Of a stretch of 64,000 bases of DNA, positions 15,479 to 25,000 are shown piece by piece. The notes below the pieces were generated by a model. The model worked only from the letters and a program-made list of their open reading frames with translations. It made no database searches and was not told the DNA's origin. The stretch comes from DATCMH01 sp036563505 (GTDB lineage Bacteria; Pseudomonadota; Alphaproteobacteria; Rhizobiales; Beijerinckiaceae). The number at the start of each line of letters is the position of its first letter. Positions within the stretch are counted from its first letter, which is position 1. The stretch is taken from the NCBI GenBank assembly GCA_036563505.1, contig DATCMH010000002.1, positions 558,001-622,000 on the forward strand, given 5' to 3'. A program made the position numbers and the translations under genes.

Positions 15479-18400
15479 ATGACCGCCGCCGCCCCGCTCG
15501 CGCCCGCTCCCACCGCCCTTCCCGCCTTCGCCGCGCCTTATGCCGAGGACGACGCCGCCGTCGCCCGCCGCCTCTTCCGCGAGGCTGGCCTTGCGCCCGA
15601 GGGCGAGGCCCGGGTCGACGCCCTCGCCCGCGACCTCGTCGGCGCGATCCGCGGCAAGGGGCAGGGCTTCGGCGGGGTCGAGGAGATGCTGCGGGAATAC
15701 GCGCTCTCCACCAAGGAGGGGCTCGCCCTTATGGTGCTGGCGGAGGCGCTCCTGCGCGTGCCCGACGCCGCCACGGCCGACCGCCTCATCGAGGACAAGC
15801 TCGGGCAGGGTGATTTCGGCAAGCACGAGACGAAGTCGGACGCTTTCCTCGTCAACGCCTCCTCCTGGGCGCTGGGCATCACGGCACGCATCATCCAGCC
15901 CGGCGAGACGCCGGAAGGCATCCTCGCCGGCCTTGCCAAACGCCTCGGGCTGCCCGCGGTGCGCGCCGCGACGCGCCAGGCGATGCGCGTGATGGGCAGC
16001 CACTTCGTGCTCGGCCAGACAATTGAGGAGGCCTTGCGCCGCGCCACCTCCGGCCAGGGCCGGCTCTACCGCTACTCCTTCGACATGCTGGGCGAGGGCG
16101 CCCGCACGGCGGAGGACGCCCGGCGCTACTACGACTCTTATGCTGCCGCTATCGACGCGATCGGCCGCGCGGCGGGCAACGAGCGCCTGCCGAACCGGCC
16201 GGGCATCTCGGTCAAACTCTCCGCGCTTCATCCGCGCTACGAGGCCGTCTCGCGCGAGCGGGTGCTCGCCGAACTCGTGCCCCTCGTCGTGGCGCTCGCC
16301 CGCCAGGCCAAGAGCTACGACCTGAACTTCACCGTGGACGCGGAGGAGGCAGACCGGCTGGAGCTGTCCCTCGACGTGATCGGCGCCGTCTTCGCCGATC
16401 CCGCCCTCGATGGCTGGGACGGCTTCGGCCTCGCGATCCAGGCCTACCAGAAGCGCGCTCAGGCCGTGATCGCCTGGGCAGGTGAACTCGCCGAGCGCCT
16501 CAACCGCCGCATGATGGTGCGCCTCGTCAAGGGCGCCTATTGGGACACGGAGGTGAAGCGCGCCCAGGAGCGGGGGCTCGACGACTATCCCGTCTTCACC
16601 CGCAAGGCGATGACGGATCTCAACTACCTCGCCTGCGCCGACCAACTCCTCAAGTTGCGCCCGCGCCTCTACCCGCAATTCGCCACGCACAACGCCCTCA
16701 CCGTCGCCTCGATCCTGGAGCGGGCGGGCCAGACGCCTTCGGGCGAGGACCCGGGCTTCGAGTTCCAGCGCCTGCACGGCATGGGCGAGGCGCTCTACGG
16801 CCGGCTCCTCGAGACCCGGCCGGGCACGGCCTGCCGCACTTATGCGCCGGTTGGCGGCCACCGCGACCTCCTCGCCTATCTCGTGCGGCGGCTCCTCGAG
16901 AATGGCGCGAACTCCTCCTTCGTCGCGGTGGCGGCGGACCCGAGCGTGCCGGTGGAGTCCCTGCTCAAACGGCCGACGGCGTTCGTCGGCACGCCGGAGG
17001 CGGCCCGCCATCCCAAGCTGCCCCTGCCCCGCGACCTCTACGGGTCGGCGCGGGCGAACTCGCGCGGGGTGGAGTTCGGGGACCGGGTGGCTTTGGAAGA
17101 GCTGCTGGGGGAGGTGCGCGAGGGCGCAAGCCCCTCCTCTCCCTTCCGGGGAGAGGGTCGCGTCGGCGGACCGGCCGACGCGACGAGCGCGAAGCGCGTG
17201 GGTGAGAGGAAGGATGGGTCAGGCGAGGCCTTCAGAAGCAGCACCCGCGCTCGGCCTACCCCTCACCCTACCCTCTCCCCGGAAGGGAGAGGTTTTGCAG
17301 CTCAGCCCCTCGTCGACGGACGCACCCTCCCCGGCGCCACCCGGCCCGTGCTCAGCTCCATCGACGGCCACCCCGTCGGCGAGGTGACGGAAGCCGACGA
17401 GGCCGCCGTCGCGACGGCGATGACGGCGGCTCGCCGCGGCTTCAAAGCCTGGTCGCGCATCTCCGCCGAGCACCGCGCCGCGGCGCTGTCACGCGCCGCC
17501 GACCTGTTGGAGGAGAACCGCGGCCGGCTCCTGCACCTGCTCCAGGCCGAGGGCGGCAAGACGCTGGACGACGCGCTCTCGGAACTGCGGGAGGCGGTGG
17601 ATTTCTGCCGCTACTATGCCGTGGAAGGCACCAAGCTCTTCAACGCCGGCGAGGCTATGCCGGGACCGACGGGGGAGACCAACGTGCTGCGCCTGCGCGG
17701 GCGGGGCCCCTTCGTCGCCGTCTCGCCCTGGAATTTTCCGCTCGCTATCTTCCTCGGCCAGGTGACGGCGGCGCTGATGGCCGGCAACGCCGTCGTGGCC
17801 AAGCCCGCCGAGCAGACACCGCTGATCGCGGCCGAGGCCGTGCGGCTCCTGCACGCGGCCGGCGTCCCGGCCGGCGCCCTCCACCTCCTGCCCGGCGACG
17901 GGCGGATCGGCGCGGCTCTCGTCGCGCATCCGGACGTGGCGGGTGTCGTCTTCACCGGATCGACGGAGGTGGCCCGCCTCATCAACCGGGCGCTTGCGGC
18001 CAAGGACGGTCCGATCGTGCCGCTCATCGCCGAGACGGGCGGCATCAACGCCATGATCGTGGATGCGACCGCGCTCCCCGAGCAGGTCGCCGACGACGTC
18101 GTGACCTCCGCGTTCCGCTCGGCCGGCCAGCGCTGCTCGGCGCTGCGCCTGCTCTGCGTGCAGGAGGATGTCGCCGACCGGATGATCGAGATGATCGCGG
18201 GCAGCGCGCGGGAGCTCAAAGTGGGCGACCCGCGCGATCCGAGCACCCAGATCGGCCCGGTGATCGACGCCGAGGCGAAGGAGCGACTCGATCGGCACGT
18301 CGCGGCGATGAAGGCTTCCGCGAAGGTGAGGTTCGCGCCGGACGCCCCCTCCCCTCGAGAGCAGGGGAGCGATCTGTACGTTCACCCTCACATCTTCGAG

Positions 18401-18778
18401 CTCGCCAAGCCCGAAGCCCTGGCCGAGGAGGTGTTCGGGCCGATCCTGCACGTGGTGCGCTACAAGGCCGACCGCCTCGACAGTGTGTTGGACGCGATCG
18501 AAGCTTCCGGCTACGGCCTGACGCTCGGGGTCCATTCGCGCATCGACGAGACCGTGGAGCGCGTCGTGGAGCGGCTCTCCGTCGGCAACGTCTACGTCAA
18601 CCGTAACATGATCGGCGCCGTGGTGGGCGTGCAGCCTTTCGGGGGACACGGCCTGTCGGGCACAGGGCCGAAGGCGGGCGGGCCTCACTACCTCCTGCGC
18701 TTCGCGACCGAGCAGACGGTGACGATCAACACGGCGGCGGCGGGCGGCAATGCCAGCCTGATCGCCATGGGGGAGTAG
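15479..18778 (+). CDS. putA: bifunctional proline dehydrogenase / P5C dehydrogenase PutA
   Basis: Oxidises proline to glutamate in two steps: an FAD proline dehydrogenase barrel (about residues 50-520) and an NAD+ P5C dehydrogenase (about 620-1090). Visible residues include the catalytic Cys886 in GQRCSAL, the Glu in LIAETGG, the NAD-binding SPWNFPLAIF, and FTGSTEVA. There is no N-terminal ribbon-helix-helix domain, so it is not a self-regulating PutA. At 1099 aa it is longer than short-type PutAs (about 1000). Much of the excess is the in-frame palindromic element at residues about 552-607, in the linker between domains. A second short hairpin (18349-18369) lies inside the P5CDH domain. Lrp-type gene upstream probably regulates it. 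Confidence 0.95.
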   Translation: MTAAAPLAPAPTALPAFAAPYAEDDAAVARRLFREAGLAPEGEARVDALARDLVGAIRGKGQGFGGVEEMLREYALSTKEGLALMVLAEALLRVPDAATADRLIEDKLGQGDFGKHETKSDAFLVNASSWALGITARIIQPGETPEGILAGLAKRLGLPAVRAATRQAMRVMGSHFVLGQTIEEALRRATSGQGRLYRYSFDMLGEGARTAEDARRYYDSYAAAIDAIGRAAGNERLPNRPGISVKLSALHPRYEAVSRERVLAELVPLVVALARQAKSYDLNFTVDAEEADRLELSLDVIGAVFADPALDGWDGFGLAIQAYQKRAQAVIAWAGELAERLNRRMMVRLVKGAYWDTEVKRAQERGLDDYPVFTRKAMTDLNYLACADQLLKLRPRLYPQFATHNALTVASILERAGQTPSGEDPGFEFQRLHGMGEALYGRLLETRPGTACRTYAPVGGHRDLLAYLVRRLLENGANSSFVAVAADPSVPVESLLKRPTAFVGTPEAARHPKLPLPRDLYGSARANSRGVEFGDRVALEELLGEVREGASPSSPFRGEGRVGGPADATSAKRVGERKDGSGEAFRSSTRARPTPHPTLSPEGRGFAAQPLVDGRTLPGATRPVLSSIDGHPVGEVTEADEAAVATAMTAARRGFKAWSRISAEHRAAALSRAADLLEENRGRLLHLLQAEGGKTLDDALSELREAVDFCRYYAVEGTKLFNAGEAMPGPTGETNVLRLRGRGPFVAVSPWNFPLAIFLGQVTAALMAGNAVVAKPAEQTPLIAAEAVRLLHAAGVPAGALHLLPGDGRIGAALVAHPDVAGVVFTGSTEVARLINRALAAKDGPIVPLIAETGGINAMIVDATALPEQVADDVVTSAFRSAGQRCSALRLLCVQEDVADRMIEMIAGSARELKVGDPRDPSTQIGPVIDAEAKERLDRHVAAMKASAKVRFAPDAPSPREQGSDLYVHPHIFELAKPEALAEEVFGPILHVVRYKADRLDSVLDAIEASGYGLTLGVHSRIDETVERVVERLSVGNVYVNRNMIGAVVGVQPFGGHGLSGTGPKAGGPHYLLRFATEQTVTINTAAAGGNASLIAMGE
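17136..17292. repeat. type A palindromic element inside putA
   Basis: A perfect 23 bp inverted repeat, left arm 17136-17158 (CCTCTCCCTTCCGGGGAGAG...) and right arm 17270-17292, encloses 111 bp. Inside is the dyad GTCGCGTCGG...CCGACGCGAC. The element is in frame with both putA domains and encodes a low-complexity Ser/Gly/Arg/Pro linker containing SPFRGEGRVGG and HPTLSPEGRG. The sequence shares its core with the copies at 12664 and 19432. Confidence 0.92.
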
Positions 18779-18782
18779 AGGC

Positions 18783-19298
18783 TCAGCCCGTGAAGCGGAA
18801 GCTGCGCAGGCGCTCCCACGGCCCACCGAGGTAGCGCCACAGCAGCAGGCCTTCGCCGCGCACCTCGAAGGGGCGAAAGCCCGCGGAGAGCTCGGCGAGA
18901 AGCGCTTTCGCCTCCTTCGGATCGACCTTGTTCTGGATCGTGACGTGGGGGTGGTAGCGCTGGCTGTCCTGCGGCGTGAGCCAATCGCGCCATTCGTCGG
19001 CCAAGTGGTCGCGCAACTCGCGCAGGCGCGGCGCCTCCAGGAAGAAGGCCGTCCCGCGGCCGAGGGAGCGCAGGCCGGCCACGGTCAGCGTCATCGGCGG
19101 CACGCTGCGGCAGATCGCGTCGAGCTCGCGGCAGATCAGGCTACGCTGGTCGCCGGGGAGCGCGTGGAAGAGCGTGATATGGGCCGGCACGACGTTGCGC
19201 TCCGGCGGAAAGTGACGCCGGCGCAGCTCGTCGAAATGGGCGAAGGACGCCCCGTCCATCGCGAGGGTGAGGATCAGGGCGGGTTCGGGGGCGGTCAT
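18783..19298 (-). CDS. 2'-5' RNA ligase family protein (cyclic phosphodiesterase)
   Basis: A 171 aa cytoplasmic protein of the 2H phosphoesterase superfamily (LigT/ThpR). Both signature HxT motifs are present: AHITLFH and PHVTIQNK, which form the active site. Members hydrolyse or join 2',3'-cyclic phosphodiester bonds on RNA or small molecules; the substrate here is unknown. It is convergent with putA, with 4 bp between the stop codons. Confidence 0.88.
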   Translation of the reverse strand: MTAPEPALILTLAMDGASFAHFDELRRRHFPPERNVVPAHITLFHALPGDQRSLICRELDAICRSVPPMTLTVAGLRSLGRGTAFFLEAPRLRELRDHLADEWRDWLTPQDSQRYHPHVTIQNKVDPKEAKALLAELSAGFRPFEVRGEGLLLWRYLGGPWERLRSFRFTG

Positions 19299-19346
19299 GC
19301 GCGACGAGCTAGGGCGCCACGAAGCGAGGCCAAGCGCGGCCCTCTT

Positions 19347-19401
19347 CCTTCTCCCCTCGCGGGAGAAGGTGCCCTCGCGCCAGCGAGGGTGGATGAGGGG
19401 G
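19347..19401. repeat. type A palindromic element, copy 5
   Basis: CCTTCTCCC-CTCGC-GGGAGAAGG (19347-19369) is followed by a second stem, GCCCTCGCGCCAGCGAGGG. It is the first of three elements in the gene-free stretch 19299-19745. That stretch holds only repeats and the atp terminator; I see no coding signal in it. Confidence 0.85.
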
Positions 19402-19431
19402 TGCTGGGCGTAGACTCGGGCAGCGTCGATA

Positions 19432-19516
19432 ACCCCCTCACCCCCGCTCCACTGCGTTACGCTCGTCGCGTCGGCCGGTCCGCCGACGCGACCCTCTCCC
19501 CTGCCGGGAGAGGAGG
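19432..19516. repeat. type A palindromic element, copy 6
   Basis: It begins with CCCCCTCACCCCCGC and ends with CCCTCTCCCCTGCCGGGAGAGG. The internal core GTCGCGTCGGCCGGTCCGCCGAC is the reverse complement of the core in the putA copy. Confidence 0.85.
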
Positions 19517-19572
19517 GACGCGCTCAGTCGTGTCAGACACACGACCACAGAACCGAAACTCGGATGTTCAAC

Positions 19573-19662
19573 GCCTCTCCCTTCCGGGGAGAGGGCTTCG
19601 CCTGCGCACCGGCAGGCGAAGCAAGCGAGCGAGAGCGAGCGGGGGTGAGGGGAAGCGGGGCA
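19573..19662. repeat. type A palindromic element, copy 7
   Basis: CCTCTCCCTTCCGGGGAGAG at 19574 repeats the arm of the putA copy almost exactly. Downstream is a stem GCTTCGCCTGC/GCAGGCGAAGC and then GGGGGTGAGGGG. Confidence 0.85.
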
Positions 19663-19690
19663 TGAGCCCCGAGCGCTTCCCGGAACGCGA

Positions 19691-19713
19691 AAAGGCCGGC
19701 GCGGGGCCGGCCT
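19691..19713 (-). terminator. intrinsic terminator of the atp operon
   Basis: On the minus strand an 8 bp perfect stem AGGCCGGC/GCCGGCCT with a 5-base loop is followed by TTT. It lies about 33 bp downstream of the atpC stop, so it should end the atpHAGDC transcript. Confidence 0.7.
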
Positions 19714-19745
19714 CGTTCAACCTTACCCACCAAACCAGCGCCGCG

Positions 19746-20147
19746 TCAGAGCGCCAGCGCGGCCTTAGCCTCGCGCAGCTGCGCCACGGCGGATTCGGCG
19801 GCATGCTTGGCCGCGCTGTCGTCGGTGGCGTCGTAGGCCATCTCGGCCTGCAGGATCTCGCGGTCGAGGATTTCGGGCGTGAGTTCCTGGGCCGGAAGGG
19901 CCCGCTCGGCCAGCACGGTGAGGCCGCGCGGGTTCACGTCGGCGAAGCCGCCGCGCACCAGCATGCGCTGGCCGTGGCCCTTGTGGTCCGTGACGATAAG
20001 GAACCCGGTCTTGAGCGCCGTCATCATCGGCGCGTGGCCGGGCAGCACCGTCATGTCGCCCTCGGTCGCGGGCAGCACGACCGCCTCGACCTCGCCGGAA
20101 TGGATGACGCGCTCGGGCGCGACGAGTTCAAAGGTGAAGGTGGCCAT
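19746..20147 (-). CDS. atpC: ATP synthase F1 epsilon subunit
   Basis: Epsilon subunit (133 aa) of F1 on the cytoplasmic face of the membrane, which binds gamma and limits wasteful ATP hydrolysis. The N-terminal beta-sandwich is seen in FELVAPERVIHSGEVEAVVLPATEGDMTVL and GHAPMMTALK; a helical tail rich in Ala follows. It is the last atp gene, separated from atpD by 118 bp containing a palindromic element. Confidence 0.95.
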   Translation of the reverse strand: MATFTFELVAPERVIHSGEVEAVVLPATEGDMTVLPGHAPMMTALKTGFLIVTDHKGHGQRMLVRGGFADVNPRGLTVLAERALPAQELTPEILDREILQAEMAYDATDDSAAKHAAESAVAQLREAKAALAL

Positions 20148-20160
20148 CCGTCTCTCCCCT

Positions 20161-20246
20161 TGTCATCACCGGGCTTGTCCCGGTGATCTCGGCGCGAAGG
20201 CTCGAGCCTTCCGATCGAGATGGCCGGCTCAAGGCCGGCCATGACA
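20161..20246. repeat. type C palindromic element with TGTCAT/ATGACA ends
   Basis: An 86 bp element running from TGTCATCACCGGG to GGCCATGACA in the atpD-atpC gap. It contains CACCGGGCTTGTCCCGGTG, the perfect palindrome AAGGCTCGAGCCTT, and GGCCGGCTCAAGGCCGGCC. A close relative lies at 31370-31441. Confidence 0.88.
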
Positions 20247-20265
20247 CGCCAACTAATGATACCGC

Positions 20266-21708
20266 TTACGCTGCCTCGGCGGCCAGTCGCTGCGCCTTCT
20301 CCATGGCTTCCTCGATGGTGCCGACCATGTAGAAGGCCGCCTCGGGAAGGTGGTCGTACTTGCCGTCTACCAGGCCCTTGAAGCCCTTGATGGTGTCCTC
20401 GAGCGCCACGAGCTTGCCCGGCGAGCCGGTGAAGACTTCGGCCACGAAGAAGGGCTGCGACAGGAAACGCTCGATCTTGCGGGCGCGGGCCACCGTCAGC
20501 TTGTCCTCTTCGGACAGTTCATCCATCCCGAGGATCGCGATGATGTCCTGGAGCGACTTGTAGCGCTGGAGCGTCTGCTGCACCTGGCGGGCGACGGCGT
20601 AGTGCTCGTCGCCGACGATGGACGCGGAGAGCATGCGCGAGGTGGAGTCGAGCGGGTCGACCGCCGGGTAGATGCCCTTCTCGGCGATGGAGCGCGACAG
20701 CACGGTCGTGGCGTCGAGGTGGGCGAAGGAGGTCGCCGGCGCCGGGTCGGTCAGGTCGTCCGCGGGCACGTAGATGGCCTGCACCGAGGTAATCGAGCCC
20801 TTGGTCGTCGTGGTGATGCGCTCCTGCAGGTTGCCCATGTCGGTGGCAAGCGTCGGCTGATAGCCCACCGCCGAGGGAATGCGGCCGAGAAGCGCCGACA
20901 CTTCGGAGCCCGCCTGCGTGAACCGGAAGATGTTGTCGACGAAGAACAGCACGTCCTGGCCCTGGTCGCGGAAGTGCTCGGCCACCGTGAGGCCGGTGAG
21001 CGCGACGCGGGCGCGGGCGCCCGGGGGCTCGTTCATCTGGCCATAGACGAGGGCGCATTTCGAGCCCTCGCCACCGCCGTGCTGGTTCACGCCGGACTCG
21101 ATCATCTCGTGGTAGAGGTCGTTGCCCTCGCGGGTCCGCTCACCGACGCCGGCGAAGACGGAATAGCCGCCGTGCGCCTTCGCGATGTTGTTGATGAGCT
21201 CCATGATGAGCACGGTCTTGCCGACGCCGGCACCGCCGAAGAGGCCGATCTTGCCGCCGCGGGCATAAGGAGCGAGCAGGTCGACGACCTTGATGCCCGT
21301 GACGAGGATCTGCGCCTCGGTCGACTGCTCGGCATAGGACGGCGCTGCCTGGTGGATCGCGCGCAGCGACTCCGCCGGGACCGGGCCCGCCTCGTCCACC
21401 GGCTCGCCGATGACGTTCATGATGCGGCCGAGTGTGCCGGCGCCGACGGGCACCGAGATCGGCGCGCCAGTGTCGCGCACCGGCTGGCCGCGCACGAGGC
21501 CTTCCGACGTGTCCATGGCGATGCAGCGCACGGTGCTTTCGCCGAGCTGCTGCGCCACCTCGAGGACGAGGCGGTTGCCGTTGTTGGTCGTCTCGAGAGC
21601 GTTGAGGATCTCCGGCAGGTGACCCTCGAACTGCACGTCGACGACGGCGCCGATAACCTGGCTGATGCGGCCGGTGGGGGTGCCGGCGGGAGTGGCGGTC
21701 TGCGCCAT
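20266..21708 (-). CDS. atpD: ATP synthase F1 beta subunit
   Basis: Catalytic beta subunit (480 aa) of F1Fo ATP synthase. It carries the P-loop GGAGVGKT, the catalytic-Glu segment GVGERTREGNDLY, and the DELSEEDK loop that couples to gamma. The N-terminal beta-barrel begins GRISQVIGAVVDVQFEG. It lies 26 bp after atpG in a leftward operon. Confidence 0.97.
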   Translation of the reverse strand: MAQTATPAGTPTGRISQVIGAVVDVQFEGHLPEILNALETTNNGNRLVLEVAQQLGESTVRCIAMDTSEGLVRGQPVRDTGAPISVPVGAGTLGRIMNVIGEPVDEAGPVPAESLRAIHQAAPSYAEQSTEAQILVTGIKVVDLLAPYARGGKIGLFGGAGVGKTVLIMELINNIAKAHGGYSVFAGVGERTREGNDLYHEMIESGVNQHGGGEGSKCALVYGQMNEPPGARARVALTGLTVAEHFRDQGQDVLFFVDNIFRFTQAGSEVSALLGRIPSAVGYQPTLATDMGNLQERITTTTKGSITSVQAIYVPADDLTDPAPATSFAHLDATTVLSRSIAEKGIYPAVDPLDSTSRMLSASIVGDEHYAVARQVQQTLQRYKSLQDIIAILGMDELSEEDKLTVARARKIERFLSQPFFVAEVFTGSPGKLVALEDTIKGFKGLVDGKYDHLPEAAFYMVGTIEEAMEKAQRLAAEAA

Positions 21709-21734
21709 GGGATGAGGTCCTTTCGCGGCCTGAC

Positions 21735-22604
21735 TCAGAGCGCCTCGGCGCCCGAGATGATTTCGATCAGTTCCTTGGTGATCATCGCCTGACGCGACCG
21801 GTTGTAGGTCATCGTCTGCTTCTTGATCATCTCGCCCGCATTGCGCGTGGCGTTGTCCATGGCGCTCATCTGCGCGCCGTAGAAGGAGGCATTGTTTTCC
21901 AACAGCGCCCTGAAGATCTGCACGGCGACGTTGCGCGGCAGGAGGGACGCCAGGATCTCGCCCTCGTCGGGCTCGTAATCGTAGGCGGCCTCGCTCGCGC
22001 CCGTGGCCTCGATCTGGGCCGGGATAAGCTGCTGCGCCGTTGGCACCTGGGCGATCACCGAGCGGAATCGGGCGTAGTAGAGGGTCGCGACGTCGAACTC
22101 GCCGGCCTCGAAGCGCTGAAGCACCTTCTGGGCGATCTGCTCGCCGTGCTCGAAGCCGAGGCTGCGCACGGAGCGAAGGTCCACGAAATCGATGATCCGG
22201 TCGGCGAACTGGCGCCGAAGGATGTCGTAGCCCTTCTTGCCGACGCAGAGGATCTTGACCGTCTTGCCCTCGGCGATGAGACGCATGGCGTGCTCGCGGG
22301 CGAGCCGCGCGATCGACGAGTTGAAGGCGCCGGACAGGCCCCGCTCGCCAGTGCAGACGATGAGGAGATGGGTGCGGTCCGAGCCGGTCCCTGCCAGCAG
22401 CCGGGGGGTCTCCGGGCCGATGACGAGACCAGAGGCCAAATTGCCGAGCACCTGGCTCATGCGCTCGGCATAGGGCCGCGCGGCTTCCGCCGCCATCTGG
22501 GCGCGGCGAAGCTTCGCCGCCGCGACCATCTGCATGGCCTTGGTGATCTTCTGCGTCGCCTTCACGGAGGCGATGCGGTTGCGCAGGTCCTTGAGGCTCG
22601 GCAT
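21735..22604 (-). CDS. atpG: ATP synthase F1 gamma subunit
   Basis: Central rotor shaft subunit (289 aa). The two long coiled-coil helices are visible at the ends: MPSLKDLRNRIASVKATQKI at the N-terminus and NRSRQAMITKELIEIISGAE at the C-terminus. The middle is the alphaproteobacterial gamma domain. It lies 97 bp after atpA, and that gap contains a large hairpin. Confidence 0.96.
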   Translation of the reverse strand: MPSLKDLRNRIASVKATQKITKAMQMVAAAKLRRAQMAAEAARPYAERMSQVLGNLASGLVIGPETPRLLAGTGSDRTHLLIVCTGERGLSGAFNSSIARLAREHAMRLIAEGKTVKILCVGKKGYDILRRQFADRIIDFVDLRSVRSLGFEHGEQIAQKVLQRFEAGEFDVATLYYARFRSVIAQVPTAQQLIPAQIEATGASEAAYDYEPDEGEILASLLPRNVAVQIFRALLENNASFYGAQMSAMDNATRNAGEMIKKQTMTYNRSRQAMITKELIEIISGAEAL

Positions 22605-22653
22605 CTCGTCACCTCCCCTCGCTTCAGGTCACGAGGGGTCGAGGGATGGAAGC

Positions 22654-22685
22654 CCGCCTCCCGGCCGCTTAAGCGCGGGAGGCGG
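22654..22685. other. atpA-atpG intercistronic hairpin
   Basis: A perfect 10 bp stem CCGCCTCCCG (22654-22663) / CGGGAGGCGG (22676-22685) encloses a 12-base loop that is itself palindromic (CGCTTAAGCG). No T-run follows, so it looks like an mRNA-processing or stability element rather than a full terminator. Confidence 0.6.
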
Positions 22686-22701
22686 AGGTTTCGTCAGAGG
22701 T

Positions 22702-24233
<1,532 letters not shown>

Positions 24234-24234
<1 letters not shown>

Positions 24235-24806
24235 CAGTGGACTTCCTTCAACTTGAGACGAATGGAATTGAGCTTGGTGCGCAGGCTCGTGTCGATCATG
24301 CGCGAGCCCATCTTGACGACGAGGCCGCCGATGAGGGCCGGATCGATGCGGACGTCGAGGTCGATCTCGGCCTTCGCCGCGTCGCGCAGCGTGGCCTTGA
24401 GTTCCTCGAGCATCCGGTCGGAGGGCGGCTCGGCCAGGGTCACCTGCGCCTTCACGATGCCCCTCATCTGAGCGACGAGGGCGCGGTAGGCGCGGATCAT
24501 GTCCGGCAGGGCGAAGAGGCGCCGCTTGCCGGCGACGACCCGGATGAAGTTGCCGGTCAGCCCGGCGATCCCGGCGCGGTCGAGGAGCGCTCCCACCGCC
24601 CGGGACTGTTCCTCGGCGGTGAAGACGGGATTGCGCACGAGGCGGGCGAGGTCCGGGCTCTCGGCGAGCATGGCCTCGAAGCGGGCGAGGTCGCCGGCGA
24701 CAGCGTCCACCGCGTTCGCATCGCGCGCGAGCTCGAACAGGGCCGTCGCGTAGCGCCCGGCGACGCCGGACAGGAAGGTTCCGCCCGCTTGTGACTGATC
24801 AGCCAA
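24234..24806 (-). CDS. atpH: ATP synthase F1 delta subunit
   Basis: Delta subunit (OSCP homologue, 190 aa) that joins the F1 head to the peripheral stalk. The N-terminal helical domain includes GVAGRYATALFELARD and the C-terminal domain ends in GSRMIDTSLRTKLNSIR. It is the first gene of the F1 operon. The Fo genes are absent from the window, as expected in alphaproteobacteria, where they form a separate operon. Confidence 0.95.
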
Positions 24807-25000
24807 CGGCTTCTCTCTCGGCTCTCACGGGGTCGCTGGTCATCGCCGGGAGGCGGCGGACGCCCGTCAGGTCATGGATGATGCGCACAGCCGCAGCGGG
24901 TTGAACCTCCGCCGGGAAGGCGGGGCTGCACTAGCATGGGAGATTGGGGGGTGCAAGGCGATCCGGCGCCTCATGTTGCAGCGCATCAAAGGAAGTCGGC

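Noticed and set aside
13679..17011. A minus-strand open frame of about 1110 codons across putA and the ABC genes
   Set aside because: It crosses several real genes and a promoter gap, with no family motif.
9586..19662. Repeat clusters as a possible CRISPR array
   Set aside because: The repeats are palindromic, differ in length and are not separated by regular spacers; no cas genes are present.
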